Shown piece by piece: positions 1 to 8,705 of a stretch of 64,000 bases of DNA. Position 1 is the stretch's first letter. Every line of letters begins with the position of its first letter. The notes below the pieces were generated by a model, which did no database searches, was not told where the DNA came from, and saw only the letters and a list, made by a program, of their open reading frames with translations. Origin of the DNA: JADJOY01 sp016713535 [NCBI: Deltaproteobacteria bacterium] (GTDB lineage Bacteria > JADJOY01); the NCBI GenBank assembly GCA_016713535.1, contig JADJOY010000009.1:124001-188000 (forward strand), in the 5' to 3' direction. Position numbers and translations under genes: made by a program.

Positions 1-296
1 TTGATCCCGTCCAGCGACGGACAGATCATGTGGCTCTACATGGACACGCTGTCGATGTATGCGCTCGCCATGACGCCGCCGCGGATCCGGCCCGCGCTCC
101 ACGCCGACCTGCTGTTCCTGTTCAGCGCGATGTCGTGGACGATCGTGCTGACGGGCTGGCTCGTGCTGTGGGTGACCCGCAAGCGCGGAGCCCCGCTGCT
201 CGCACCCAGCCGCGGCGCGCTGCGGGGCGCGCGTGCTCTCTTTCTCCTGAGCTGGCTGGCGCCGTGTGCTCGACTCACCCGACGAGGGCGGCATGA
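1..296 (+). CDS. C-terminal end of an unidentified membrane protein (5' truncated by window edge)
   Basis: Reading frame 1 from base 1 encodes a hydrophobic stretch of about 25 residues (the segment beginning DLLFLFSAMSW, residues 37-60) followed by basic residues, typical of a last transmembrane helix with a cytoplasmic tail. Frame 1 stays open far into the next gene, so the true end is unclear. The frame-3 TGA at 294-296 overlaps the next start as ATGA, which suggests that the gene ends there after an indel at roughly 200-280. A frame-2 stop at 248-250 is the alternative. I do not recognise the family. The call rests on hydrophobicity and context only. Confidence 0.35.
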   Translation, partial: DPVQRRTDHVALHGHAVDVCARHDAAADPARAPRRPAVPVQRDVVDDRADGLARAVGDPQARSPAARTQPRRAAGRACSLSPELAGAVCSTHPTRAA

Positions 297-1054
297 CCCG
301 GCGAAGCTGGCTGCTCGCGGGTGGTGGGCTCGTGCTCGCCGCGGTCGCCGCGGGGGTGATCGTGGTCGCGAGCGGGTGGCTCGTGGAGGGGGACGGCGGC
401 GTCCGGTGGAACATGGACGCCTCGGTGATCGAGGCGTCTTCGTGCCCGATGTTCGGCGAGCACTGGGTCGGCGCGCCGCGGGCCGAGAGCGCGCCGACGG
501 CGTGCCGCTTCACCCGCGCCTTCCACGTCAATCGCGGCAAGTACGGCGAGGTCGGCCTCGAAGGGGCGACGTTCTGGATGGCGGGCGAGCTCCAGGCCGA
601 CCCGGCGCGCGGCGGCGGATCGTGGGCGGTCGTCACCTTCGACGGCGCCACCAGCGCGGCGCAGCGCGGCGGCATCGGCGCCGTCCTCGCGCAGCTCTAT
701 CCCGGCCCGTGGAGCTCGCTGACGACCGCCGAGGGCGCGATCGAGTGGACCGACCTCGACAACACCGTCAACCTCCGGCCACGCAGCGAGGACTACGCCC
801 ACGCCACCCTCGACGGCGGGCGCACCGCCGAGATCCGCCTCGAGCGACCGGCGCACGCGGAGGATCCGGCGCAGCAGGTGGTGCTGCAGAACCTCCGTTA
901 CTGGGGCGCCGGCTCGAACGACGGCTTCGTAGTGATGCCGTGCGTGAAACAGGCGTGGCACGGCGGTGGCACACCGTTCGAGGAGCGCGACTCGAACGGG
1001 TTCACGATCACGATCCACGTCGAGTCGAAGCGTGCCGACACGCCCGCGGGCTGA
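293..1054 (+). CDS. DUF1326 domain-containing exported protein
   Basis: About 253 residues. The N-terminus has an Arg pair at residues 3-4 followed by a long hydrophobic run, so it may be a Tat-type signal or signal anchor. The mature part has the features I associate with DUF1326: an early Cys-Pro segment (SSCPMFGEHW), a FHVNRGKYG segment and a late region with a conserved-looking Cys. The biochemical function of DUF1326 proteins is unknown. The ATG at 293 is chosen because a GAGGG ribosome-binding site lies just upstream and it overlaps the previous reading frame as ATGA. The following propeller gene overlaps its end by about 23 bases, so the genes from here to 3987 look like one operon. 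Confidence 0.6.
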   Translation: MTRRSWLLAGGGLVLAAVAAGVIVVASGWLVEGDGGVRWNMDASVIEASSCPMFGEHWVGAPRAESAPTACRFTRAFHVNRGKYGEVGLEGATFWMAGELQADPARGGGSWAVVTFDGATSAAQRGGIGAVLAQLYPGPWSSLTTAEGAIEWTDLDNTVNLRPRSEDYAHATLDGGRTAEIRLERPAHAEDPAQQVVLQNLRYWGAGSNDGFVVMPCVKQAWHGGGTPFEERDSNGFTITIHVESKRADTPAG

Positions 1055-2388
1055 GCGCAACTCGCGTGGGCGAGCCCGACGGCGACGGACGCTGCTGGCG
1101 CTCGGAGCTCTTCTCGGCGCGTTCGCGCCGAACCCGGCGAGCGCGGGCGACTGGCCGCACTGGCGCGGACCTGGCTTCGACGGCCGGGTGCCGGCGAACG
1201 ACGCCCTCCCGCGTGGGCCGATCACGCTGACGCGGAGCTGGGCGCGGCCGCTCGGTGTCGGCTACGCGGGGATCGCCACCAGCGGTGCGCTCGTCGTCAC
1301 GATGTACGGCGACGGGCGCGAGGACCACGTGGTGGCGCTCGACGCGGCCTCCGGCGAGACGCGCTGGAGGCGCGCGATCGGCCCGATGTTCCCGGCGGGC
1401 GGCGGCTCGGAGGGCGGCCCGAAGAGTACACCCACCATCGACGGCGACACGGTCTACGCCCTCGGCCCCAACGGCGACCTGCTCGCGCTCGCGCTAGCGG
1501 ACGGCGCCGAGCGGTGGCGGATCCAGCTCGTCAGCGACGTCGGCGCCGTGCGACCCGAGTTCGGGTTCGCGACCTCACCGCTCGTGATCGGCGAGCGGCT
1601 GGTGGTCGCGACCGGCGGTCCTTCGGGTCACGGGATCACGGCGCTCGACAAGGCGAGCGGGGCCGCGCTGTGGAGCGCCGGTGACGACCCACTCGAATAC
1701 CCGTCGCCGATCCCCGCGACCCTGGCCGGGGTGGAGCAGGTGGTCGCGGTGAGCGACGGCGCGGCGCTCGGCCTCGACCCCGCGACGGGCGCGGTGCTGT
1801 GGCGCTTCCCGCACGAGCTCCACGAGGTGCCCACCGCCGTGCTCCTCGGCGACGATCGCGTGCTGGTGCCGGGCGTGGAGGAGGACGCTCGCGCTGCGGG
1901 TCCGGCGGAGCGAGAGCGGGCTCGTGGCCGAGAAGCTCTGGGCGTCGCTCGGCTTCAAGGGCAGCACGGCCAGCCCCGTCCTGCACGAGGGCCTCCTCTA
2001 CGGTTTCAACGGCGAGTTCCTGACCGCGGTGTCGCCCGACGACGGCCACACCGTGTGGAAGTCGCGTCCGCCGGGCGGCGCCGGCCTGATCGGGATCGGC
2101 GAGCGGCTCGCGATCCTGGCGCGCGGCGGTGCGCTGGTGATCGCCGCGGCGAGCCCGACGGGCTATCGCGAAGAGGCACGGGTCGAGGCGCTCGAGCGCT
2201 CGAGCTTCACCTACCCGGCGTATGCCGGTGGGCGGCTCTTCGTCCGCGACACGCAGGGGATCGCGGCGGTGACCGTCGGCGCGGCGGGCGAGGGCGAAGT
2301 GACCGCTCAGCCGCGGCCGCGCGCGGGCTTCCTGACGCGGCTGCGCGAATCCGTGCGGCGCTGGCTTTACGGCTCGAAGGCGCAGTAG
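1032..2388 (+). CDS. PQQ-type beta-propeller repeat protein, exported (frameshifted)
   Basis: Merged from two frames. The first part has a basic N-terminus, a hydrophobic segment and an ASAGDWPHWRG signal-cleavage/start-of-mature region. It then shows repeated PQQ-like blades: VVALDAASGETRW, LLALALADGAERW, ITALDKASGAALW and LGLDPATGAVLWRF. This is the fold of BamB-like and alcohol-dehydrogenase-like quinoprotein propellers; no quinone-dependent catalytic residues can be claimed. Around 1883-1890 the reading moves by one base into the frame that continues as VAEKLWASLGF and ends at 2388. The span is 3n+1, consistent with one inserted base. The GTG at 1032 is proposed because it yields a plausible signal peptide; it overlaps the DUF1326 gene. 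Likely role: a periplasmic scaffold or binding protein acting with its operon partners. Confidence 0.7.
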
Positions 2389-2398
2389 AGGACTCACC

Positions 2399-3987
2399 AT
2401 GGACCTGCGCGCACGGAGCGGTGATCGACGTCCGCGGTGGATGTCCGGTGCCATGGCTGCGGCGCTCGCGGTCGGGATCGGCTGTGAAGGCTCGGCCGGG
2501 GCGCCGAAGCCCAAGTGCATCCCGCTCGAGCCCGGCGCGAACAGCGCGGCGACGAACGCGGCCCGCGGCACCGACGCGCTCTACCCGCGCTTCGATCGCC
2601 GGTCGCAGCGCCTGAGCGTCTACGTCCGCCACGTCGTCGCCGAGCGCGGACGGCCGTTCGACTGGAACCACGCCGACGACGCGGCCCTGTGCACAGCGCT
2701 CGAGGGCGGCGCGGAGCCGCTGGTGGTCGGGGTCTCCGGCGCGAACGAGGCCGAGCGGCGTCAGACGATCGATCGGCTGTTGGCCGTGCTTCCGCGCGGC
2801 ATCGCAGGTGAGGCGCGCGTGACGGGACGCAGCGATCGCCTCGGCACGGTTCGGCTGATGCTCCTCGTTGCAGCACCCTGCCCGCGATCCGCGCGCTCGC
2901 CGACGTCTCGTTCGTGGAGGTCGAGCCCTCGGCGGCCACGCCGGTCGAGCTCATGACCCACACGTCCAACGCCAGGTCGGCCGATGCCGAGGGCGCGCCC
3001 CGAGCGCTGCCGGCGCTCAACCCCGGGCTCTACGACCCCGCCACGGCCACCGCGGCCTCGTATGCGGACTTCGTCGAGGAGATCGACCACGACACCGCGG
3101 CGTGGATCCGCCGCCAGCACATGGATCGGGTCTTCGACGAGCTCGGGCTCTTCGGCAGCCCCGCGATCGGTGTGGCGGTGCTCGACAACGGTGTGCTCCC
3201 CGAGTGGGTGGACTACCTCTCGACCGGCTCGGGGGGTTATCGCACCGCCGGCTACCACCCGCCGGACGTCGGCGAGACCCATCCCCAGGACAGTGACTTC
3301 CTCGGGCTCGCCAAGGTCATCCCCAACACCTTCGACCACGGCACGCGCCAGTCGCGCTACATCCAGTGCTTCGCGCCACGGGCGAGCCGCGCCACCGTGC
3401 GCGGAAGCTCGCTGCCCTTCCTGCTCCTGCCCAACGACATCATCGGCGCCACCAACGGGATCCTCGCCCTCGCCGACGACGACGCGGTCCAGGTGGTGAG
3501 CATGTCGATGGGTACGATCTTCCGTTCGCAGGAGATGGAGCGCGCGATCGACGAGCTCCACGGGCGCGGCAAGATCCTGGTGGCGGCCGCCGGCACCACC
3601 GTTCCGGTGATCCGCGACCTCATCGGCGTGGTGTTCCCGGCCACGTTGCCCACCGTGATCAGCGCCACCGGGCTCTCCGACACCACCCAGACGGGCGGCC
3701 AGTTCGAGCTCGGCTCGGCTTCCCACGGTGGACCCGAGAACGACTTCGTGATCGAGCCGTCGCCGGCCTCGTCCGAGGCGGTCTCGAGCCTCGCCGGGAT
3801 CATCGCCACGTTGTGGGCGATCGATCCGGGCCAGCCGCGCGAGAGCATCCTCGACGCCCTCGTCCGCTCGTCCAACTTCTACCAGGCGAACGGCGCCAAG
3901 GACCCGCTGTTCGGGTGGGGACGCGTCGACGCCTACCAGGCGGCGCTCACGATCCAGCAGGGCGGGTGCGTGGTCACGTCGCGCTGA
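2399..3987 (+). CDS. subtilisin-like (S8) serine protease-like exported protein (frameshifted)
   Basis: Starts at ATG 2399 behind an AGAGG site, 10 bases after the propeller gene. The N-terminus carries a hydrophobic segment ending GIGCEG, possibly a lipoprotein Cys. After about residue 155 the frame changes (near 2865-2872, apparent loss of one base) and continues as STLPAIRALADVSFVEVEP, the usual end of an S8 propeptide-like inhibitor_I9 region. The catalytic domain then shows IGVAVLDNG (Asp), FDHGT (His) and ASSEAVSSLAG, which lines up with the Ser box GTSxAAPxxAG. The SMSMG block is also present. The oxyanion Asn normally in AAAGN is Thr here (VAAAGTT). The Asp-His-Ser triad looks intact but activity is doubtful. 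Confidence 0.65.
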
Positions 3988-4068
3988 GCGCGGTGGCCGC
4001 GGGGGCGTGGGAGCCAGGCCAGAACGGATCGCGGTACGAATCGGCGCTGCTCGGGCCACGATCCGAGC

Positions 4069-6060
4069 TCACTGGTAGTACCGCCAGTCGAAGATCATGC
4101 GGAGCCCGACGGACCAGACGATCCCGAGATCCACTGGAGGGCTGACGACGGAATGCGAGGACGGCACATCCGCACCGGCGGTGAGCTGGAACAACACGGT
4201 CGAGCTCTGGTTTCCGGCGAACGAGCGGTACGGTCGGTACTCCCCGATGGGCAGATCGAACGAGATCGACTCGAAGTCCACCAGCCGCGGCGGGCTCCCT
4301 GCCGTGGCCGCGGGGGCGATCAGCTGGTCGCTGGAGCCGATCCCGTAGAGCGTGACCCCCAGCTCGCGGCCCGCCACGAACTGAAAGCGGCCGATGGGAG
4401 TCGCCCAGCCCACCTGCCAAGGGAGCAGGCCTCCGTTGCTGGCGGTGACGGCCATCGAGGTGTACGCATCGGGCGCGAGCAGGTAGAGCGGCGCTAGCAG
4501 CAGGACGTCGCCGGGAACGAGATAGAACGGCGCGCGTAGCCTCATGGCGAGCCCGGTGCGAGCCGGGATCGCGGCGCTGATGCTGCCGCCCTGGTTGGCA
4601 AGCTTCGAGCTCGAGAACTTGTTCGACGAGGCGGTATCCGCGCGCAGGCCCACCGCTGCGAACACCAGCCCGTCACCGGACTCACCGATCACCCCGTCGA
4701 GGCCCACGCCCGCCCTGAGCGAGAGATCCAGCCCGGCCGTCATACCGCCACTCTGCTGGGTCGACTCGAACCCGCCGTCGACGTATCGCGCGTCGATCAA
4801 CCCCCCGAGGCCGATGAAGGGCCCCAGCTCGGCCCGGAAGCGCGGCACCGATCCCAGTCCCGCACCGAGGCCAGGCACCGGAGTCGACTGCAACACCTGG
4901 TTGAAGAGAGGGATGGCCTCGGCGGTCACGCGCAAGCCTTCGGGGCGCTTCGAAAATGCCGTGCCCTTGCAGACGTCGAATGCATCGGGTTCCGCTGGTG
5001 CAGCCGGTGTGTACGGAACGCCCGTGGGTGCCCGGCCTTCGGCAGCATCCACGAGCTGCTCGAGGCTGGTACGCACGGCCCGGGCGGCGAGCTCGGCATC
5101 CTCCGGCCGCATGTGCGCATCGCCCATGAGCACCACGGAACGGCCCGGACGACCCCACGTGAACACTTCGAGCCCGTTCTCGTTGTAATGGTCGTGTGTT
5201 CCCTTGCGTTGGGACGCGTCTCCCCAGGTGCCAGCCACGTGCCCGGCCGCGTAGGTGTCCTCGAGGAAGTGCAGCGCGAAGGCCTCATCCGCCAAGAGAG
5301 ACCGAACCAACGCTCGGTGGTCCTCCGGCGAGAGTTGCTCGTTGGCGAGGCGTGTCGCCTTCTGCACGGCACTGAGGTGAAACGAGCCGTAGACGCCCAC
5401 GGCATTGAGCTCCGTCCCGGCGTGGACGGCCAGTCCCGCATAGTCGGCCTGGTCGATGTCGACGCTGGGTCGCGCGAGCAGGAAATGGGCGTTGTTGGCA
5501 CCGGCCCGGGTCGCGTAAGCAGGGTCGGCCCGCTGAAGTCGGAGATCCGAGGTGCGCAAGGCGTTGAGCCGTTTGGCCCGCAGCGACTCGCTCTGCATGC
5601 GGCGCCGCAGGTCGGGAATCAGGCTAGCGGCGCCGGTTTCGTCGCCTGCGGCGTCGGCCTGCGGAACGACCGGGATCTGCGCCAGATCCAGCTTGAGCTG
5701 CGCCGCAACGTCCGCAACCGCCAGAATCCACTCCGACCCCGTGACCGTGTCGAGCATGTCCTTGCTCGAGCACGAGTGATCGCCCGCGATCGCTGGCATC
5801 GCGGCCCAGTCGATGCACGACGGCTCGAGGCCCTGCATCCTGTCTGCAGCCTGCTCGCAGAGGCGGGACTCGTGACCGACACGCGCCTCCGCCCAGAGGC
5901 GATCGAAGTCCGCCCTTCGCTCGTCGTCGAGCGACTGGACGCCCAGCACCGCGATGTCGCGATGCTCCGGGTAAACCCACGCGAACGCGGGCGCCGCCAC
6001 GGTCAACAAGCTGAGCGGTAACAGGCCACGCGCGAGACCGCGCACGCCGGCTGCATTCAT
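4069..6060 (-). CDS. zinc-dependent phospholipase C / S1-P1 nuclease-like domain fused to a putative outer-membrane beta-barrel
   Basis: 663 residues, starting at ATG 6060 behind a strong GGAAGGAG site. The signal peptide ends APAFA at residue 27, so the mature protein would begin with Trp and carry His at mature position 6 (WVYPEH). A mature N-terminal Trp plus a nearby His are zinc ligands in P1 nuclease and related phospholipases C. Around residue 265 the segment HFLEDTYAAGH gives H-x3-D-x5-H, the family's next ligand set, followed by an HDHYNE segment. From about residue 400 the sequence changes to alternating Gly/aromatic strands (for example RFRAELGPFIGLGG, LDLSLRAGVGL) up to the terminal aromatic-rich FDWRYYQ, which suggests an outer-membrane barrel. 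It converges with the S8-like gene. Substrate unknown; the fusion is inferred from one uninterrupted frame. Confidence 0.55.
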   Translation of the reverse strand: MNAAGVRGLARGLLPLSLLTVAAPAFAWVYPEHRDIAVLGVQSLDDERRADFDRLWAEARVGHESRLCEQAADRMQGLEPSCIDWAAMPAIAGDHSCSSKDMLDTVTGSEWILAVADVAAQLKLDLAQIPVVPQADAAGDETGAASLIPDLRRRMQSESLRAKRLNALRTSDLRLQRADPAYATRAGANNAHFLLARPSVDIDQADYAGLAVHAGTELNAVGVYGSFHLSAVQKATRLANEQLSPEDHRALVRSLLADEAFALHFLEDTYAAGHVAGTWGDASQRKGTHDHYNENGLEVFTWGRPGRSVVLMGDAHMRPEDAELAARAVRTSLEQLVDAAEGRAPTGVPYTPAAPAEPDAFDVCKGTAFSKRPEGLRVTAEAIPLFNQVLQSTPVPGLGAGLGSVPRFRAELGPFIGLGGLIDARYVDGGFESTQQSGGMTAGLDLSLRAGVGLDGVIGESGDGLVFAAVGLRADTASSNKFSSSKLANQGGSISAAIPARTGLAMRLRAPFYLVPGDVLLLAPLYLLAPDAYTSMAVTASNGGLLPWQVGWATPIGRFQFVAGRELGVTLYGIGSSDQLIAPAATAGSPPRLVDFESISFDLPIGEYRPYRSFAGNQSSTVLFQLTAGADVPSSHSVVSPPVDLGIVWSVGLRMIFDWRYYQ

Positions 6061-6240
6061 GAGGTCGTCTCCTTCCGGGTGAACGGCGTAAGTGATCCAA
6101 CCAGTGTGGTGACGCGATCGGTCTCCGGATCCCGAAACGTCATCCTGCGGACCCGAAGAGCGGCCCGGGCTCTCCACAGGCTCACGGCGAGCGGAGCTGG
6201 CCCCTGATTCCAGGTCGCGCCTTCGACCGTGGAACGTTCG

Positions 6241-8601
6241 TCAGTTCAACTGGACTCGAACCGTCGAGATCGTGCCGTCGAAGCGGAACGGGCTTCGATC
6301 GAAGTAATCGAGCGACACCGGCGAGCCCAGGTCCACGCCGACGTCCAGGGTCTCGCTGGCCGAAAACGCACCAGGCACGGTGCGCTTCACGGTCGTGCGC
6401 GCGACCTCCTGCCCGTCGACCTTCAACACGACCTCGGCCGGAGACAACGGCTTCGGGCTCTCGAGCCGGGTGAGGATCTCGATGTGCCGGTTTCCGGCGG
6501 CGAGCTTCGACGCGGAGCGTGCGCTGTATCGCTCGAGGATCATCATGTTGTACTCGTAAACGAGGTGGCCTCCGTCCATGTAGAGCGTGACGCCACCGCC
6601 CGCGCCGCCCAGCGCGTACAACACGCCGGAGGTGTCGTCGCCGATCTCCGCGTCGATGGTCACCGTGGTGCTCTCGCGACCCAGGCCCGGTGCCGTGAAT
6701 TCGGGCATGCGCGTGGTCGTGGCGTCGAACCGCCAGCTCGTGTAGGGCGTCTTGAGGCGATCCTCGGGGTGCAGGCGCAGCCAGATCCCCGCGCCCAGCG
6801 GGTAGACCTTGTTGGCTCGGGCCTGCTCGTCGAACGCCCGCTGCAACCGTGCCAGCCGCTCTGGTTCCTTCGCGGCGAGGTCGTCGGCTTCGGAGAAGTC
6901 CTTCGCGAGGTCGTAGAGCTCCCATCGGTCCTTGGCCGAATCCCACTCGGCGAGGCCCGGAGCGCCGGGCAACCACGGAACCAGGGGGCCGAACGTCGCG
7001 GCGATCCAGCCGTCCTGGTACAGGGCGCGACTACCGTTGTTGTCGAAGTACTGAAGCTTCTTGCGCGGAGGAGCGGTCGCGTCATCGAAGGTGTAGGCGA
7101 GGCTCACGCCGTCGATCGGGTCCTGCGCGTAGCCGTCGACGGTCTTCGGTGGCTCGATCCCGACGATCTCGTAGAGGGTCGGCGCGATGTCGTTGACGTG
7201 GTGGAACTGCGGCCGCGGGGTCTTGTCGGGCTTGATGCGCTTCGGCCAGGAGATGACCATCGGGTTGCGTGTACCGCCGAAGTGCGACGCGACGAGCTTC
7301 GTGTGCTGGAACGGCGTGTTTCCGGCCCACGCCCAGCCCGCGTGGTACATGCTGTCGGTCTTGGCGGTGCCCAGCGCGTCCAGGCCGCCGAGCTTCTCGA
7401 GCGCCGCCAGCTGCTGCTCGACGGTGTTCGGGATGCCGTTCTGCGCCAGCAGCTCGCTGATGGTGCCGTTCTGGCCCTCGGCGCTGGCGCCGTTGTCGCC
7501 GAAGATGTAGATCACGATCGTGTTGTCGCGGATGCCCTGGCGCTCGAGCTCATCGATGAGCCGCCCGGCCTGGGTGTCCACGTGCTCGACGAACCCAGCG
7601 TAGATCTCCATCAAGCGGCGCTGGAACGGACGCTGCGCCTCCGGAATGCTGTCCCAGGCCGGCATGTTCTCGGCGCGGGGCGTGAGCTTGGTGCCCGCCG
7701 GAATCCAGCCGAGCTGCTTCTCGCGCGTGAAGACACGCTCGCGATACGCATCCCAACCGTCGTCGAACTTTCCTGCGTACTTGTCCGCCCACTCCCTGGA
7801 GACCTGGTGCGGCCCGTGCCCGGCGCCTGGTGCCCAATAGAGGAGAAACGGCTTGTCCGGTGCGAACGCCTGGTGCCGTCGCAGCCAGTCGACGCCGTGT
7901 TGCGCCAGGTCTTCGCTGAGGTGGTACTTCTCGTCGTGCGGCGGCTCGACCTGGTTCGTGTTCTCCACCAGCCGCGGCTCCCATTGCGAGGTCTCGCCGG
8001 CGAGAAAGCCGTAGAAGTAGTCGAAGCCGTGGCCGGTCGGCCAGCGGTCGAAGGGGCCCATCGAGGTGGTCTGGTTGGCTGGCGTGTTGTGCCACTTGCC
8101 GATCGCCGCGGTCGCGTAGCCGTAGCTGCGCAGCACCTCGGCGACGGTGGCCGAGGACTTCGGAATGACGCCGGTGTAACCATCCCAGTCGACCGCGCGC
8201 TCGGCGATCGTGCCGTTGCCGACCCGTTGGTGGTTGCGCCCCGTCAGCAGAGCCGCTCGCGTCGGCGAGCAGATCGCCGTCGTGTGGAAGGTGTTGTACG
8301 AGATCCCCGCGTCGGCCAGGCGGCTGAGCGTCGGCGTGTCGATCTCGCCGCCGAACGTCGATGCCTGTCCGAACCCGACGTCGTCGAGCAGGATGATGAG
8401 CACGTTCGGGGCGCCGGGTTCGAGGTGCCTGGGTTCGGCGCGGCGCTCGTGGACCGAGTCCTGCAGCCTGGGCTCGGCGATGCTCGCCGACGGCACCGGT
8501 GGGAAAGGGAGCACCGAGCCCTCCTGAGCCAGCGCGGGGCATGCGGCCGCGAGCATGGCCGCCGTGATCCGCCCGAGGAGCTTCATCGTTCGTTCGCTCA
8601 T
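6241..8601 (-). CDS. arylsulfatase, exported (first of a paralogous pair)
   Basis: 786 residues. ATG at 8601 lies behind GGAGGAAGG. A signal peptide ends near PALAQ (residue 26). The sulfatase signature CSPTR at residues 111-115 contains the Cys that an anaerobic or FGE-type maturase would convert to formylglycine. LLDDVGFG (residues 71-78) supplies the first metal-binding Asp pair, GKWH the active-site Lys/His, and FGDNG the second Asp/Asn metal pair. The C-terminal 200 residues (from the WRFDATTTRMPEF region) form a beta-rich accessory domain shared with the neighbour. Presumed reaction: hydrolysis of sulfate monoesters in the periplasm. The substrate cannot be told from the sequence. About 100 bases separate it from the second sulfatase. 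Confidence 0.88.
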   Translation of the reverse strand: MSERTMKLLGRITAAMLAAACPALAQEGSVLPFPPVPSASIAEPRLQDSVHERRAEPRHLEPGAPNVLIILLDDVGFGQASTFGGEIDTPTLSRLADAGISYNTFHTTAICSPTRAALLTGRNHQRVGNGTIAERAVDWDGYTGVIPKSSATVAEVLRSYGYATAAIGKWHNTPANQTTSMGPFDRWPTGHGFDYFYGFLAGETSQWEPRLVENTNQVEPPHDEKYHLSEDLAQHGVDWLRRHQAFAPDKPFLLYWAPGAGHGPHQVSREWADKYAGKFDDGWDAYRERVFTREKQLGWIPAGTKLTPRAENMPAWDSIPEAQRPFQRRLMEIYAGFVEHVDTQAGRLIDELERQGIRDNTIVIYIFGDNGASAEGQNGTISELLAQNGIPNTVEQQLAALEKLGGLDALGTAKTDSMYHAGWAWAGNTPFQHTKLVASHFGGTRNPMVISWPKRIKPDKTPRPQFHHVNDIAPTLYEIVGIEPPKTVDGYAQDPIDGVSLAYTFDDATAPPRKKLQYFDNNGSRALYQDGWIAATFGPLVPWLPGAPGLAEWDSAKDRWELYDLAKDFSEADDLAAKEPERLARLQRAFDEQARANKVYPLGAGIWLRLHPEDRLKTPYTSWRFDATTTRMPEFTAPGLGRESTTVTIDAEIGDDTSGVLYALGGAGGGVTLYMDGGHLVYEYNMMILERYSARSASKLAAGNRHIEILTRLESPKPLSPAEVVLKVDGQEVARTTVKRTVPGAFSASETLDVGVDLGSPVSLDYFDRSPFRFDGTISTVRVQLN

Positions 8602-8705
8602 GGTCCTTCCTCCTCGGTTCAGGACGGAAGCAGGCCCTGACCGCGCCGAGCGTCCGCGCAGGCGGCGCGCCGCCGGATGCTCACCCGACGGAGCATCGAG
8701 CGGCG

